DNA from: Plectrocnemia conspersa
Taxonomy: Eukaryota; Arthropoda; Insecta; Trichoptera; Polycentropodidae
NCBI GenBank assembly: GCA_009617715.1
Contig: VTFK01000062.1
Location: 186,001-250,000, forward strand
Reading direction: 5' to 3'
DNA length: 64,000 nt
In this document: in pieces, positions 13,451-26,234 of the stretch
Layout of the letters: every line of letters starts with the position of its first letter
Numbering within the stretch: position 1 is the stretch's first letter
The notes under the pieces: model-generated
The model's input: only the letters and a program-made list of their open reading frames with translations
What the model was told of the DNA's origin: nothing
The model's database searches: none
Program-made: the position numbers and the translations under genes

Positions 13451-13939
13451 GCTTGTTGCCTTGCGTATCTATCACTGCTGCGGATTAAATATGCAACTTT
13501 TATCAGATTATGGTATAAGACGGAGAGCTAATTTTAAAAGCGCCACTCATCATGTATGACCTAGCTTTAGTCTCAGCTCCTCGTAGCTATCGCCGAAAAC
13601 ATCTGTGTTTGGAAAGCTTGTTTAAATGTAAAATATAAATAAGAGACGCAATTGCGACTCTAAAGGACACCCAGCAGCTGAAAATCAACGGATTGTTGAC
13701 ACCACCCTCGGCGACTACAAGTGCTTCGTTAAATATACATTACGTCGAGAATTGATGGGTGGGATTTTTTCTTTACATCCTACTACCGAACAATGAGTAC
13801 AAATTTCGCTTCGCTATGATTCGATAATAAATGGTTAAAATCGCAAACTATAGCGTCTTTAACGGCCGTCTCAAACCAGTTTAGATAACAGATTGCAGTA
13901 TGTTTAAACTCTAGCAAGAAAAAAATATACCTCCAGATT

Positions 13940-14000
13940 GTCGTAGTTGACTGAGGCGGAAATAAGTGGGCGAGCACTAAACCTCCCTCACGGCAAAACA
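13940..14000 (-). repeat. Repeat R2, short inverted fragment
   Basis: Contains the reverse complement of the R2 block GAGGGAGGTTTAGTGCTC and the adjacent CCCACTTATT segment seen near 17.66 and 44.21 kb. Confidence 0.5.
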
Positions 14001-14094
14001 AGTAGCATTTTATATTTAGAATGTTACTTTTATGAAAAAAATCATGGTTGTGGTTGGACATACGTTGAATAACGTATGCATTATGAGATGCATT

Positions 14095-14934
14095 TTAACC
14101 CTTTGAGTAGTGAGTTAATTTGTTAGTATACACATGTGAATGAGTTATCTTACGAATTTCTCCATAATTATTTACTTATATTTTATATTGCATTTATAGT
14201 AAATTACTATATAAAAAAATCAGTGATTCTCAATTGGTTAATTTTACTACTTTTTTGAATTAGTATGTTTTAATAATTTATTATTATTAAATTGCGTTAT
14301 TTTTATATCAATTTAGAGGCTCTCAATCTATTTTTTGTTGTGTTTATTTATTTCGTACTCTTTAATTTATTAATATTATTTTCTATAGAAATTATTTACA
14401 TTAAATCAAATAAAAAATGTACTATATAAATACAATATTTTTTATTTATTATTTCTTCAGTTATATATAAGCAAATGTATACGCAAACAGTGAAAGTTCG
14501 ACCACCGTACATGTACGGCGTGATTCCCAAAGTGATCTATATCGACGACCTGCAAGGGGTGTAAGCGAAAAAAAATTGGAGGAACTCAACGATAGTGGAT
14601 CTCATTTAATTTATTAATTTATTATTAAAGCATCAGGGTCATCCTTCCCAGTAAAAGCATTTTTTTTTACTTTTATGTCATTTTATGCGACAGATAATAA
14701 ATTTTAATTTAATTAATAAATGTATAAAACTTAACATGTGTTTTTTTAAGTTTTGCACACTACACTGCAGTTAGAAATTAAAATATTTCAATATGAGTAG
14801 CACTATAAGCTGTCAAAACACATTTGAAGTTGATGAATTTGCAAAAAATCAATGGGGGTCTACCCAAAACAGGAAAACATGGCAAGTGGTCTACGAGACA
14901 AAACAGTTTGGGGACCTCTGGCTTAAAGGGTTAA
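14095..14934. mobile_element. piggyBac-like nonautonomous element (TTAA-flanked)
   Basis: The left end is TTAACCCTTTGAGTAGTGAG. The right end on the opposite strand is TTAACCCTTTAAGCCAGAGG. The first 10 bp are shared with the ends of the elements at 1948-2681 and 55280-56696. The interior is AT-rich with a central CCGTACATGTACGG palindrome (about 14505-14518) and no transposase frame. Length is 840 bp. Confidence 0.6.
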
Positions 14935-15084
14935 ATCTAATTTAAACACTTCGTGTATTTGTGCACTTTTAGATCATCAGAGCATACTTCTTAATTGCCA
15001 TATGAGTAAGAGAAGAAATTATTTTTAACTTTAAACAAGTTTTAGAAATTTAGCTATTTTCTGCTTTGAATACACGGTTGAAAT

Positions 15085-15290
15085 AGTACGTAATGTCTAG
15101 ACTGGTAACATAGAGGCCGCGAGTTCAAGCCACGACAACAGACTCTAAAATTTTTATTTGTAAGAAATGCGCTATTCTATACATTTATTGATTATAAATT
15201 TAAATACAGCTAATAATTAATAATATAGATGTAACCGATTTTCATAAATTCAGTCTGGTTGTTGATATTCATTATATCTGAATTAATCGG
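15085..15290 (+). repeat. tRNA-derived SINE, copy 2
   Basis: The B-box-like GAGTTCAAGCC is at 15121-15131. It is followed by TTTTTATTTGTAAGAAATGC, GCGCTATT, ATTGATTATAAAT and GATGTAACCGATT blocks in the same order as the copy at 7595-7840. Confidence 0.65.
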
Positions 15291-15849
15291 AACTCTCTCC
15301 TTTTTCAATACACCACTCACTACCTGAACTGTATGTAGCTGTAAATTTAGCGGATTTTAACCACTAATTGTCTTTAAAATTGCAGTGGTAAGTATTTTAA
15401 AAATTGAAAGAAATAAAAAATCATTATTTAGCATTTTTCTCGAGAAATAATTTTCCATAGAAAACACTAAGCGTAGCGATATTTTTCTCAAATTTAACCT
15501 AAAAAATAACTACTTAAATAAGATAATTGCCAATACAATATATGGACAATTATAAATTTTATCCTTTTGGAACTATTTATGTTTGATGAAAGATTTTTTG
15601 ATGCGCGACTTTTCTTTTAGAACCAACTATGTAAAGAAACGCAGATAAGTATATATTTTATTTCAACAAAGTTTCAACCTACACACATACGCAATAGCTA
15701 ATCAATTTCTGCACCCTTGTACTAGATTATTCGCGAATCAATAATCTGCTTATTACCAAGAAGGACAAATTTCGCTATAAATAAAACACATTTCAAAAAG
15801 TATGATTTAAAATTACATTGTAAGTAACAATGACAATTAATTTCATATC

Positions 15850-16450
15850 GTATCATTGAAACCCAATGCCTACCACGCTCCGCAGCACTCTCATTCGTCA
15901 ACCATCAGGTATATTTAACGTTATTTTTAGAAAACAAAGGAGATCTGTAGCACATTGTGGGCGTGCATCCACTAACAATTTTCGCAAATCAAAAATCGAA
16001 TCTGCCCTAATTTTCCATCGGGTGCAAACGAAAAACTTCCAAGGGATACGCCAAAGAAAGAAGCGTCGACATGGCAACGCGAAACCCATGAAGTTTTATC
16101 AATCGCTGCCAATTTCTTCCATTCACAAACCTGTGTGCTGCCAAAAATAGAACAAAGCCTTAATTGTGTAGTACGTTGCGCGATAAGTTTCCAAATCGCT
16201 TATTAATTACAGTTTATCGCAATTATCCAATCAAAGTCCACAACATCAAGGCGAAACGCGAGTGACTTGGGTGATTTTTGGAACAGTCGTTTCAGTCTTC
16301 CGATGAGTAGAAAAAAATCCGATGGGTTCAATAGCCAATTCGACCCTGGAAATGCGCTTTCGCGAGCCAAACATACATAAGTATACGCCGGCACCGGATG
16401 GAGAAAAAAATCGTCATTGTAGGCGTTGTGTAGTCGCAATTGCGATATTG
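15850..16450. other. GC-richer island in mam intron
   Basis: A non-repetitive stretch of intermediate GC with frames of 94 codons (+) and 78 codons (-), neither resembling a known protein and without clear splice sites. It may be a conserved noncoding element. Confidence 0.25.
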
Positions 16451-17649
16451 TGCGAAAACACTATTAGAAACTACTTATAAGGCAGCGATGATATGTTTTA
16501 AAGAGTTATTGATATATACTATGATGCAAAGTTTTGTTGAGTTTCATCATAAGAACAACGTGAAGATAAGGGCATGAAATTATTTACGTAATTTGAGTCC
16601 AATTATCGATATATGTGTGGTGTTTTCATACAAATAAAATTCTTAGAATACGGTTCTTATTAATGATGGTGTCAAATTCATAATACTGAATTAAAAGTGG
16701 TTCTGATTCAAAGTTAACACTCATTGAGAAAATAATGTTTATTTATTACTATGTTGTTGATCACTAAATAACGTTTTCCAGATATCAGAATTCATCAAAA
16801 TTATTCGTTTTAATAAAACGTTTAAGCGGATTTTCCTAATTATATATTTACACGACCGTAAAAACGTTAAACATATGCTTTTATCTAACACTTTCCGATG
16901 TAAATGACGCAATTATACATGTATCAACTATTTTTATATGTCAGCATTTACCATATGCGGTATTTGAGTGAATTCAAATACACTTTAAAGGGGAAACTGA
17001 TATTGAATCAAAAAAGGTTAAAATTTTGTGTAGGTGAAAAGTCACTACTGTTAAAACATTAGATAACTATTACGTGCTTATGTATTATTTTATTTTTCTT
17101 TCAGATTCTAAAAATATAAGCTTTAAAATACACATTCGAACTTTTTATATGTGCGGTTTGCCTCCATAATTCAAGAATTAAAAAGTGGCCAAATTTCTCT
17201 CTACCATTTATTAATTAAATATTTTTTTTTTTTTTCAGATAATAAAAGTTGAAGCGTTAGAAAACATTGAATTTGAACATCAGCGCTTTATTCAGTCATT
17301 TATTAGCGTCAACGAATTTCATTTCGATAAAGCATTTTATTATCATTAGAAAATTCTCAAAATATCAAACGTTTGCCATAGAGTTCTAGACTCTAGAGAA
17401 ACACCTGAATATGGTGACAGCAAAATTATGCAAGAGTCCATCTATCAAAGATCATAAAATACCCGTAATCTCTCGGTTTCAGATTTTTGATAGAGCAAAT
17501 ATTGGTAAATATGCCTCAATATCTTCTTGAGCTGAAGAACAACATTCATAGAAAGTGAAAGAGGAGGGGAGGGGGTTATTTACAATATATTATTTTTTTA
17601 TGTGCATGCATAAAAATCTGCTATGTATCTCCTCAATATTAAATGGTAC

Positions 17650-18475
17650 TTATTTTGTCGTGAGGGAGGTTTAGTGCTCTCCCACTTATTGCCGTCACAG
17701 CCAATTATGACGATTTGGAGCAGGGTTCTCAATTATTCGTAGTTTTTAACTATACGAATATTGAATAAAAAATGTAAAAAAAAGTATACGAATATATTTA
17801 TATTTTTTTCTCGGTATTTACCGATATTTTTTATTTAACCAATTATTGCAAAAAAAATATTATGTAATTAAAAATAATTATTTTAATTAATCATTAATTA
17901 CTTTTAAAACTTTTTTAAATATATAAAATATGCTGTGCGAATTACTGATCAGTGAGGGCGTCAATAGGAAAATACTTTTGATCAGACTAGCTCTTTCAAA
18001 TCACCAAAATTTAAGATCAGCTGCGTTTGAATTAATTCAGCAAAATTTATGGAACATTTTAAATAAATTTGATATACATTAAGTATCGACGGTGTTTTTG
18101 TGCGGATTTGCATATAAATGAAATAACTAGAAATAAATTAACCGCGATCAAATTATTAAATTGACCAAAATCTTGAAACAAAAAATACAAAAACGTAACA
18201 CGAAATTCACAAAAAATGCGAGACACGCCTGTTTTTGAGATAAGCGTTAAACGATAATAAAAGGTGGGTCTTTCCAACATTTTTTTTCATTCGACGAACA
18301 AATTCTGCGTATTTCGGTCATAGTAGATACCGCCGATTAACATTTTATTCACAAATGTTTTTCTAAGGCGTAAAAGCATTTTTTTGTTAAGTAGAAGCGT
18401 TTCATTGTCTCGCATTTCGAAACAAAAAAAGGCATACAGAGGACCATGAATTTTGGAGCGGCTGTTTAAAATCAA
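17650..18475 (+). repeat. Repeat R2, long copy A
   Basis: Co-linear with 44200-44960. Shared blocks include GTGAGGGAGGTTTAGT, CCAATTATGACGA, a TTTTTTCTCGGT block with TTTACCGATAT, AACTAGAAATAAATTAACCG, CCTGTTTTTGAGATAAGCG and TTCGGYCATARTAGATACCG. Copy A is followed directly by R1 sequence; copy B is followed by R1 about 200 bp on. A minus-strand frame is partly shared between the copies (for example KMLERPT) but no protein family was recognised. Confidence 0.75.
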
Positions 18476-18479
18476 TAAA

Positions 18480-19570
18480 ATCGTGTCATCGACGTCGCAG
18501 TGGAAACGCTCGGTTATCTAGCGTTCATATTAAGACTTTTTATAACAATATTACAACTTACAATAAGAACGCATCTAAACGCAGTGGAAACGCTCGGCAA
18601 CGAGCATTTCCACTGCGATGGCGCCGACACGGTTTTATTGATTTTGACGTGAATTTTTGACTTCTGAGAAGTGATAACCCTTATTAACCAAAATTCAGTT
18701 AGAATAAACTTCGACCAACACTTTCATAATATAAGTCCGTAGTAATATTGATAGGGATAGCTATCATATTTTCAAAACATAGTGTAATATCCAAGTGCAG
18801 GCAGAATGGAGCAAGATGCGACATCTGTCTGTACTTCTTCTTTTGTTTATTTTCCCATGAGAGAAATATTTGGCACTTGACCTAATGAAAGTTCTAAAAC
18901 TATAATTAGTTTTAATACTTTTTTTATTATGTTAGGTTATGGTTTGAGCAGAAAATATATGTTTAGCTACTGTAAAATAGAGTGATACTTGTTTTTGCGT
19001 CACCCTCAAAAAATAAAAATTCGGTTTGAATATAATTTGAACATTACTCTCATATTAGAAGTTCATAGTAATATCGATAAGGATAGCTAGCATATTTATA
19101 AAACAGTGTGATATCGAAGTGCAGATAAACCATAGAGCAATATGCGAGACGCAACATCTGACTGTATTTCTTCTTCCGCTTATTTTCCCATAAGAGAAAT
19201 ATTTTAGACTTGACTTAATGAAAGTTTTAAAATAATAATTAGGTTAGGTTTTGGTTCGAACAGAAAATGGACGTTTCGCAACTGTCAAATAGTTTCATAG
19301 ACATTTTAGAGCGCTATATAATTCCACTAGCGCCTATCAGTTAAATGATATTTTTGCTAGTATAAATATATATCTACTGGCTCAAATGAATTTGGACTTC
19401 ACTAGTGAAAATATAACTTCACTGAAAAATACAGATTCACTGTAATATTTATACATCGCATGTAAATAAATGTATACATTACTACGTATAGAAAATTTGA
19501 AATCATGTAATTCTACCGGCATCTGCCAGATAAATTATATTTTCACTGAAAAAAATATTTGTATATCTAC
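18480..19570 (-). repeat. Repeat R1, two adjacent copies
   Basis: R1 in reverse orientation, with its block around GATAGCTATC seen near 18.76 kb and again, altered, near 19.08 kb. The first copy begins with a palindromic cluster in which GCAGTGGAAACGCTCGG occurs twice and a complementary GCATTTCCACTGCGATGG follows (18.48-18.66 kb). The second copy runs into a block with CACTAGTGAAAATATAACTT, also found in the copies at 34.8 and 45.2 kb. Confidence 0.65.
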
Positions 19571-20206
19571 CAGTGAAAATGTATTTCGATATAATTTGAT
19601 TGTAATGACATATTTTTGGGACAATGTTTTTAGATTTTTTGGAGGTATAACCCGAGAATTTCTATGTTAAAATCAGGGAATCATTTAAAATGGCATCAAA
19701 AAATATTAAACATATTGGGCATGACACATGTATAATACATGCATTTGGACTTCTAAAGGTTAAAGACGAGAAAATCGAAGTAATAATCAAAATCTCATAA
19801 ACTACCATTTCACTTTTAAAAAGTATGATGGTTTGTTTATTTAAACGATTTTGATTCAGTTTGAATTGATATTTAGAACCACCTTCAAATAATACCTCGC
19901 ATCAGCTAATCAGAATTTGACAGGTATCACATATTATCTATCAGTCAATAGAAAAAATGCCAACTGTCAGATACTGTATCTCTTTTCCTATTGATTTCGC
20001 AATCATATGTTGTTGGATATTATTTTATAAAAAAATATTTTGATTCAGACCAGTAACACTGTGCCTGTGATAAATCTATCGCGCACCTGGGACTACTGTG
20101 CGTATGCATAAGAGTAATCCCCTTGAATCAAACCCAAGATTCGATATTCTTATGCAAATCTCGGTGAGAATATGACACCATTTTTTATTTATAGATTCTT
20201 TCTTAC

Positions 20207-20456
20207 CACGTGCACGCTGCTGTGCAGGTTCGATGTGAGCGAGTGCGGGTGGTGCAGGGTCGGCGCCGTCTGAGGCGGAGTTCCCTCCGGCTGTCTCCTC
20301 TCGCCCTTCTTGGCCGCCCTCTTGGCCTTGCCCTCCTGGAACCGCCTCTGGAGCAGACTAGTCTCCAAGCCCTGCTGCTCGCACGCGCCGCTGAACGACT
20401 GGTCGAACCGAGGCACGCACTCGTTCTGCCTGCGCCTGTAGCTCTCTATGCGCCGC
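20207..20456 (-). CDS. mam: mastermind, second coding exon (MamL-1 domain)
   Basis: This exon carries the core of the N-terminal Mastermind domain. It opens with RRIESYRRRQNECVPRF, then a Cys-Glu-Gln-Gln stretch, and ends the domain with the basic patch KAKRAAKKGERR. A Pro/Thr/His-rich linker follows. On the minus strand the acceptor is a T-rich tract ending TTCAG before 20456 and the donor is GTAAGA after 20207; the length of 250 bp gives a phase-0 exit. From family knowledge, this long basic helix contacts both Notch and CSL. The Gln-rich activation region that makes up most of insect Mastermind is not in this window and should lie beyond the left edge, so the following intron exceeds 20 kb. 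The GC content is clearly above that of the flanking introns. Identification rests on protein motif recognition and on the exact in-frame junction with 29109. Confidence 0.9.
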
Positions 20457-21612
20457 CTGAATGGAAAAGAAATCGAGTCAGAATAATCGACAATAAAATA
20501 AAATAAAACGAGTGCCGCAGATTTTGAAAGAGAGCGGACAGGAAGAGTTGCGTCGTATTTTATACATTTTATATATGTACGCCCATGCAACGCAGGATGC
20601 GCGAGCGTATAATCAGTTGCATAATTGATCGTCGCCAGCTTCCACTTAAGTAACTACTGTCAATTGGATCTGCGTTTGTGCGTTCTTATTGACTTTGCGT
20701 CCTACGGTTTCTTGGAAGGGAACGATTGGGAGTATGATCGAGGTTCAATGATTCTCGGTAAGACTTGGCGCTAATGGAAAGCAGATGAGAAATGCGCGAA
20801 TTAAATATTATGGACGCTTCTTTCATCGAGCATTTAACGTATGAGATCGTTACTGATGAGATTGATAATAAATCTCACTTGGATTCTACACTTTCATGGA
20901 AATTACACACAGATAAAACAAATACAGCTGAAATACCATAAACTCGTTTTGCTCTCGAATCAGACCGGCCAACATAAGTTGACCTTTATTTTTTAAATTT
21001 GCGTCCTGTGGGCAAATGCCAATGAGAAATAGTTAATGTGACCCGCAATACAATACGAGTGACATGTCTGCCCATAAGCATTATTTACAGTTGACGTATC
21101 TATGTTGTATGCTCATACATACATATATCCAATGTATATAATATGCATCGCTATATACTAGATCAAGGATCGATAAACTTTTATACCGCAGAGGTGCATT
21201 TGGTCAATACAACAGCAAATTTTTTTTAATTTGACTCATAAAATGACAATTTATTTGAATTTCCTGTGATGTACACCAAGTATACACGTCATCCTATTAT
21301 ATGAATATATCTATAAATATATAAATGTATTAGTTATTAATACAGTCAGTCGGATAGAGAAGTAAAACATTTGATAAATTTATTAATGGCTGTAAAGCTA
21401 TGAATGAACTTTTCGCCACCTTAAGGCAAATTATCCATTTCGTGTATATCATACAAATTAAACCCGGTAGATGCGACATTCAAATATGGATATAGGGTAA
21501 CCGGGTAGTGATGGAGATGTTAAGTGTAACCGCTGCCATTTTTTTCTGCACTCTATGAAAAAATATGACGGAAATACTTATTTGTATATACACAAACCAC
21601 GAAAATAAGGCT

Positions 21613-21834
21613 ATTTTGCTTATGATTATGTAACACTATGATCAATCAAAAGGTGCGGTCGACACAGGCGATACAAGAACGAGTGAATATTTACGTGTGC
21701 CATAATCAAAAAAACACATTTTGCTGCTAAACTGAGTAAAAAAGATAATATAACGCAACCAATCAAAAGGTGCGGTCGATGGAGGCGATCTAATGCCGAA
21801 TGAATATTTGTGTGTAAGGTTGACAAAGATATGG
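21613..21834. repeat. Two-copy tandem repeat, 117-bp period
   Basis: CAATCAAAAGGTGCGGTCGA occurs at 21643 and at 21760. Both are followed by an AGGCGAT segment and GAATGAATATTT-like sequence and preceded by an ATTTTGCT segment. The copies have diverged, especially in spacing. Confidence 0.65.
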
Positions 21835-21896
21835 TATTTTATATTATTTATGGAGATATTGGATCTGGCAGCACTATTTGTGTATTTTGTATTATA

Positions 21897-23170
21897 GCAC
21901 CGCCAGCATTTAATCGCTAGCAGTTTACCGACGCGTCGATTGACCACAAAAACAATTTAAAGCCTACAAATGATTGCTAGCATATTCTACTGTATAGAAG
22001 CAATGATATGTATTTATACAATAATTGGTTAATTGACGGTGTGGTAAGTCTAAAAAATATTTTTTTAATCAAGATGTATTTTAAGCTGTTTTAAAATGTC
22101 GATGAAACTCTTGACAGCTGTTCTAACCCAAACCTAACATAATGAAGGTACTAAAACTAATTATAGTTTTAGATGCTCAAAATATTGATCTCAAGGGAAA
22201 ATAAGCGGAAGAAGAAGTACGGACAGGCGTCACATCTCGTCTTGGATAGTGCACTATGTTTTAAAAATATGATAGCTATCCTTACCGATGTAAGAGGGCT
22301 GATCAAAGCATATTCAAACCGAATTTTGGTCAATAGGAAGGCGCAAAAACAATTATCACTTCTCAGAAGTCAAAAATTCACTTCAAAAGCAATAAAATAG
22401 CGACGTCGCCGTCACGATTTTTTTGCTTTTGACGTAGATTTTTGGCTTCTGAGTAGGGATAATTATTTTTTATATTCTCCTATTGGTCAGAATTCGGTTT
22501 AGATATGCTTTATATGATTCTTACTAATTGTAAGTCGGAATATTGTAATAAAAGTCTTGCTTTTTACGTGAATTCTAAACAGAGATGGCAGGTGGGGGGG
22601 GGGGCATTTGTCTCCATTGAATTTGCCTAGTAAAATGCTTGTCATTTAATAAAATACTATAAATTTTAATGAAATCGAAATATTAAAAAAAATACCACTG
22701 ACTGTCCAACTCTTGTACCCCCCTAGAAAATCTGAAATGACATCTCTGATCGTTTAGTCTAAATTTTACTATTTTATATGTATGTATATGTGTATAAAAT
22801 GTTAAAAAAACTACTTTATAAAAAGTACAATGTACTTTTATAATGTATGTTGGTTAGGTTTGGGTTTGAACAGCAAATGGACGTTTCGCAACTGTAACAG
22901 TGATGTTATATTTTCAATAGTATGAATATAGTTTTACTAACTAGGAATGTTAAAATGTATCAAACAATTGTTTTATAATTACACTGCGCGAATGGTAAAA
23001 ATAACAACTACAGAAAACCTTTATTTTAAATTTAAATAGACCAATAAATTAATGTTAAATACATGTATTGCCTGGCGATAAAATATGCTAGCGATCATTT
23101 GTAGACTATACATAATTTGTTTATGCGATCAATTGACGCGGCGGTAAATTGGTAGCGATTAATTGCTGGC
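21897..23170. mobile_element. Terminal-inverted-repeat element with nested R1
   Basis: About 95 bp at 21897-21992 pairs with 23080-23170 in inverted orientation. Matching blocks are CGCCAGCATTTAATCGCTAG against CTAGCG/ATTGCTGGCG, and CAAATGATTGCTAGCATATT against AATATGCTAGCGATCATTTG-type sequence. By eye the arms are roughly 80% identical. The interior is largely R1 sequence (22.12-22.57 and 22.85-22.90 kb), so either R1 inserted here or the arms are the true ends of a composite. No transposase is present. Confidence 0.5.
22120..22580 (+). repeat. Repeat R1, copy inside the inverted-repeat element
   Basis: Shows the R1 order: AACCCAAACCTAACATAATG, a GCGGAAGAAGAAGTACGGAC block, GATAGCTATCCTTACC, AATTTTGGTCAATAGGAAGG, then a short hairpin of AAAGCAATAAAAT against TTTTTTTGCTTTTGACG near 22.39-22.43 kb. 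It continues with the unit that is tandemly repeated at 45.8-46.3 kb. Confidence 0.6.
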
Positions 23171-24399
23171 GATAAATTTCACGGACCCCGTATTTTACAT
23201 GGGGTGCGATTTAATTAAATAAATACTTTGTTACATAAAACGAATTATTTGTGCATAAGGTAAGGTAAACATTCACAAAAAAAATTCGTTGCGGAGAGTT
23301 ACTCATGGGGTGTTCACTGTTCTGACTAATGCTCGCTCACAACTAGTCTATTCAACAGTAATGTATAAACAAGATTTCTCAAATAATAATCAAATATAAA
23401 TCAATGTCAGGGGCGTCTTATTATGCTCATTTTATAATATTATTATTAGATAATTTGAACTTGAACGCGTCAAATAAAATCTCTATTGCTTCAACATATG
23501 CTAAAACACATTTTTTATATGTAATAATTTTAATACATTTTAATTCAAAATATTTATATTATTCTATAATCTAAGTAGATTTTTATGTATTGTTTTTCGC
23601 GAATTACATTTTTTTAAAGAAAAAATATGATATGAGATACTAAGCGAAGATTTAGAAAATTTTATTCATAAAAACTAATTTCATTGAAAGGTAATACTGA
23701 TGTATAAATGAATGGCCGCGTAGCGCAAAAAAATTGTGATGTTTTGATGATAAATTGATATTTTCTTTGAAGAAAATATCACGAATATTTTCAATATATT
23801 TTTTTATTGCAAATCTTCTGTTGCAATGTGACAGGCGTTAGCCTAATGCGTTACAACGGGGTAAACACAATAAAATAGTGAGACCAGATTGAAATCAAAG
23901 TCTGTAAGTCAGTGACATATATTTTATTATTTACAAACTATTATCGATAATGTTACTATGAACGAACTAGCTCAATTTTATTTTAACATCCGTGAGATTA
24001 TGAAAATCTAGGAAACCAAATTTCAGATGATTGGTCGGAATTATCATTATATAATAATCACTAATTCTAACCTCCCAGACACGATAGAAATTGAAGAACA
24101 CTAGCGCACATATATAATTCAAGCCAGGTTCTTTTCTTCTTTCTTAAAAAAGTGAAGAAGCGCAATTTTTATATAATTTATGATGATAGCTTTCTGGTAC
24201 CAAGCTTTATTAGTCTATGTTAATTTCAGAACCGTGACAAATTAAAAATGTTTTCAAAAGGTATATATGTTTAAATATTTAAAAATAAACGCTGCGACCA
24301 AAATAAACGTGCGTCCTGTGTGTCAGTTAACTATTATATATTAAACGGAATAATTTAATCTTAATATATAATATAAGTAAATAGCCAGTTGCGGCATAG

Positions 24400-24770
24400 T
24401 TGCCGAGACCCCAAGTGGAAGTCCAAAATCAATAGTTTCGAGGAGATTCTGGCAAATGAATAAGATACCTAAATTTTGCATAGCAACCGCTTTCGGAGAC
24501 TCAAAGGAAATTAATAAGTTTCAATCAACGAGTATCGCAATGTAAAGCGGCAGGCAGCCTTGGGAGAAAACTTAATCCAAACAAGTCGCTCTGTACCGAG
24601 TGCCAAGGTTAGCATCGATGCTCACCCATAAAACTATGATGACTCCTTGAAGCATTCCTCGAGTCATTCCGTTGCATATCGTCGATAAATTACGATGCCA
24701 TAAACGCATAGTTGTGTTACGAGTTTCGTTTTACTGCAGTGTCGTCATCGAAGGGGTTAATATATCCTTT
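24400..24770. other. Less AT-rich nonrepetitive block in mam intron
   Basis: Composition is clearly less AT-rich than its flanks. It shows no repeat signature and no long frame, and could be a conserved noncoding element. It ends next to a GGGGTTAAT sequence that resembles a TTAA-element end. Confidence 0.25.
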
Positions 24771-24965
24771 CATACTGATGCGGGTTGGGGGGTTTGTCGA
24801 GCAGTCGAGAGGGTGCATCTAGAAATTATATCACATTCTACATGAAACGGTGGGGTTATATAATAATATGAATTATATTGAAGTTTATAATGTAGATTGA
24901 ATTTTTATTAGGTTCTTGTTAAATTTCCATCTGAACCAGCACTAAAGTATTTGTCACTATTTCAC

Positions 24966-25014
24966 AAAAAAATTATAATCACATACATTATATGTATGTG
25001 ATTATAATTTTTTT
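24966..25014. repeat. 49-bp perfect palindrome
   Basis: Two 23-bp arms, beginning AAAAAAATTATAATCACATA and ending with its complement, flank a TAT centre with no mismatch. As RNA it would form a long AT-rich hairpin with a 3-nt loop, too tight for a typical microRNA precursor. A recent local palindromic duplication or a tiny foldback element is more likely. Confidence 0.8.
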
Positions 25015-26234
25015 GGAAAGCGCAACTTTTTCTTCAAGACGTAGTAACACACTAGAGGGAATTTTAAATGATAATTTAATAATCTACATTTTGACAAAAG
25101 ATGATATTTTTTGACACTACCAAAATAATTATAAATGTATATAATCTCCTGTAGATAAAAGTTAAAATATATATATTACGTTTGCACGATATTTTTACGA
25201 GCTCAGCTAAAATTATTTTGTTATACGTTACGCGATTATCACGCGAAAACGCGTGAGCGGACGGTAATGTGTTAATAGGAAGCATATGTTTTCACCGTCA
25301 TGGACAAATGGGGTACGCAAGTAATAATAACACGATTGAAAGCAGCAAATAAACGACAAATTTCCAGTTGCGATTCATTCGAATATTCATAGAAAATTAT
25401 TTTTATTTAATAAATTAGATTTTATTTAACAATGTTTGTATATATTCAGATATTAACACAACGATGCGTATCTGAGCGAACACCCATCAAATGGTACAGT
25501 TGCACAAACAAAGCACATGCATAAAAACCGCAAATAAAAGCGGGGTCGGTGTATATCTCCATCAAACATGCACCGAAGCCATAATTATAGAATGACGACG
25601 TTGCCAATTTTTATCGATTATGAATCTACCGATATACACATGCTGATATATTTATTAGACAATAGCAAAAAGTCTGGTTCCGCCCCGAATCATTGATTTT
25701 GGTCAGATGATCGAGTACTTGAAGGAACGCTGGACTTCCCCTATATCTATGCTACTGTTTTGAATCACTCTTTCAGACACTTCGCTTCCGACTTGGATCA
25801 ACGATAGTTCAGCCGAACACGCACCAAGCCGAGCTACGCCGAATCAACAGTTTCTATGAAGACTCACAGAAACTGTATTGCACAAATTGTATGTCATTTA
25901 TTGCACAAATTATATGGCTATTGCAAACTGTTTAAATTAAAAATCAATATTTTTAATTATATGTACAATATTTTTCTAATCTATACAAATTTTAATATAA
26001 AATTCAAATTTAATTTATTTTTGATTTTCATATGAAGACAATTTGACATATGCTTTCCAGATAGCGTCAATAGTACCCTAACATCTTTGGATTTATTCGA
26101 TTTTCAGAATTGCATCCACATTTATTGTAATATATGATAAGAGCATTCCTAATTTATATATAAAAAAACATTGCACATATAAAAATATCAATTGTATCAA
26201 ATTAAAAAAAACATTGTGCATTCTATCACTATTG

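Larger units (their letters stand above)
1..20206 (-). other. mam intron downstream of the MamL-1 exon (continues past the left edge)
   Basis: No further Mastermind-like coding sequence was recognised to the left of 20207, so this is taken as one large intron. It alternates very AT-rich DNA, where I see nothing (for example about 8.8-11.2 kb), with GC-richer islands and transposon remnants listed separately. Short open frames in the islands occur on both strands and resemble no family known to me. An internal exon without a recognisable domain cannot be excluded. Confidence 0.55.

Noticed and set aside
17650..18475. Coding gene in R2 from conserved minus-strand peptides
   Set aside because: The similarity between copies is nucleotide-level across the whole repeat, including stops; no protein family was recognised.
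20210..20506. 98-codon plus-strand frame
   Set aside because: Shadow of the mam MamL-1 exon on the opposite strand.
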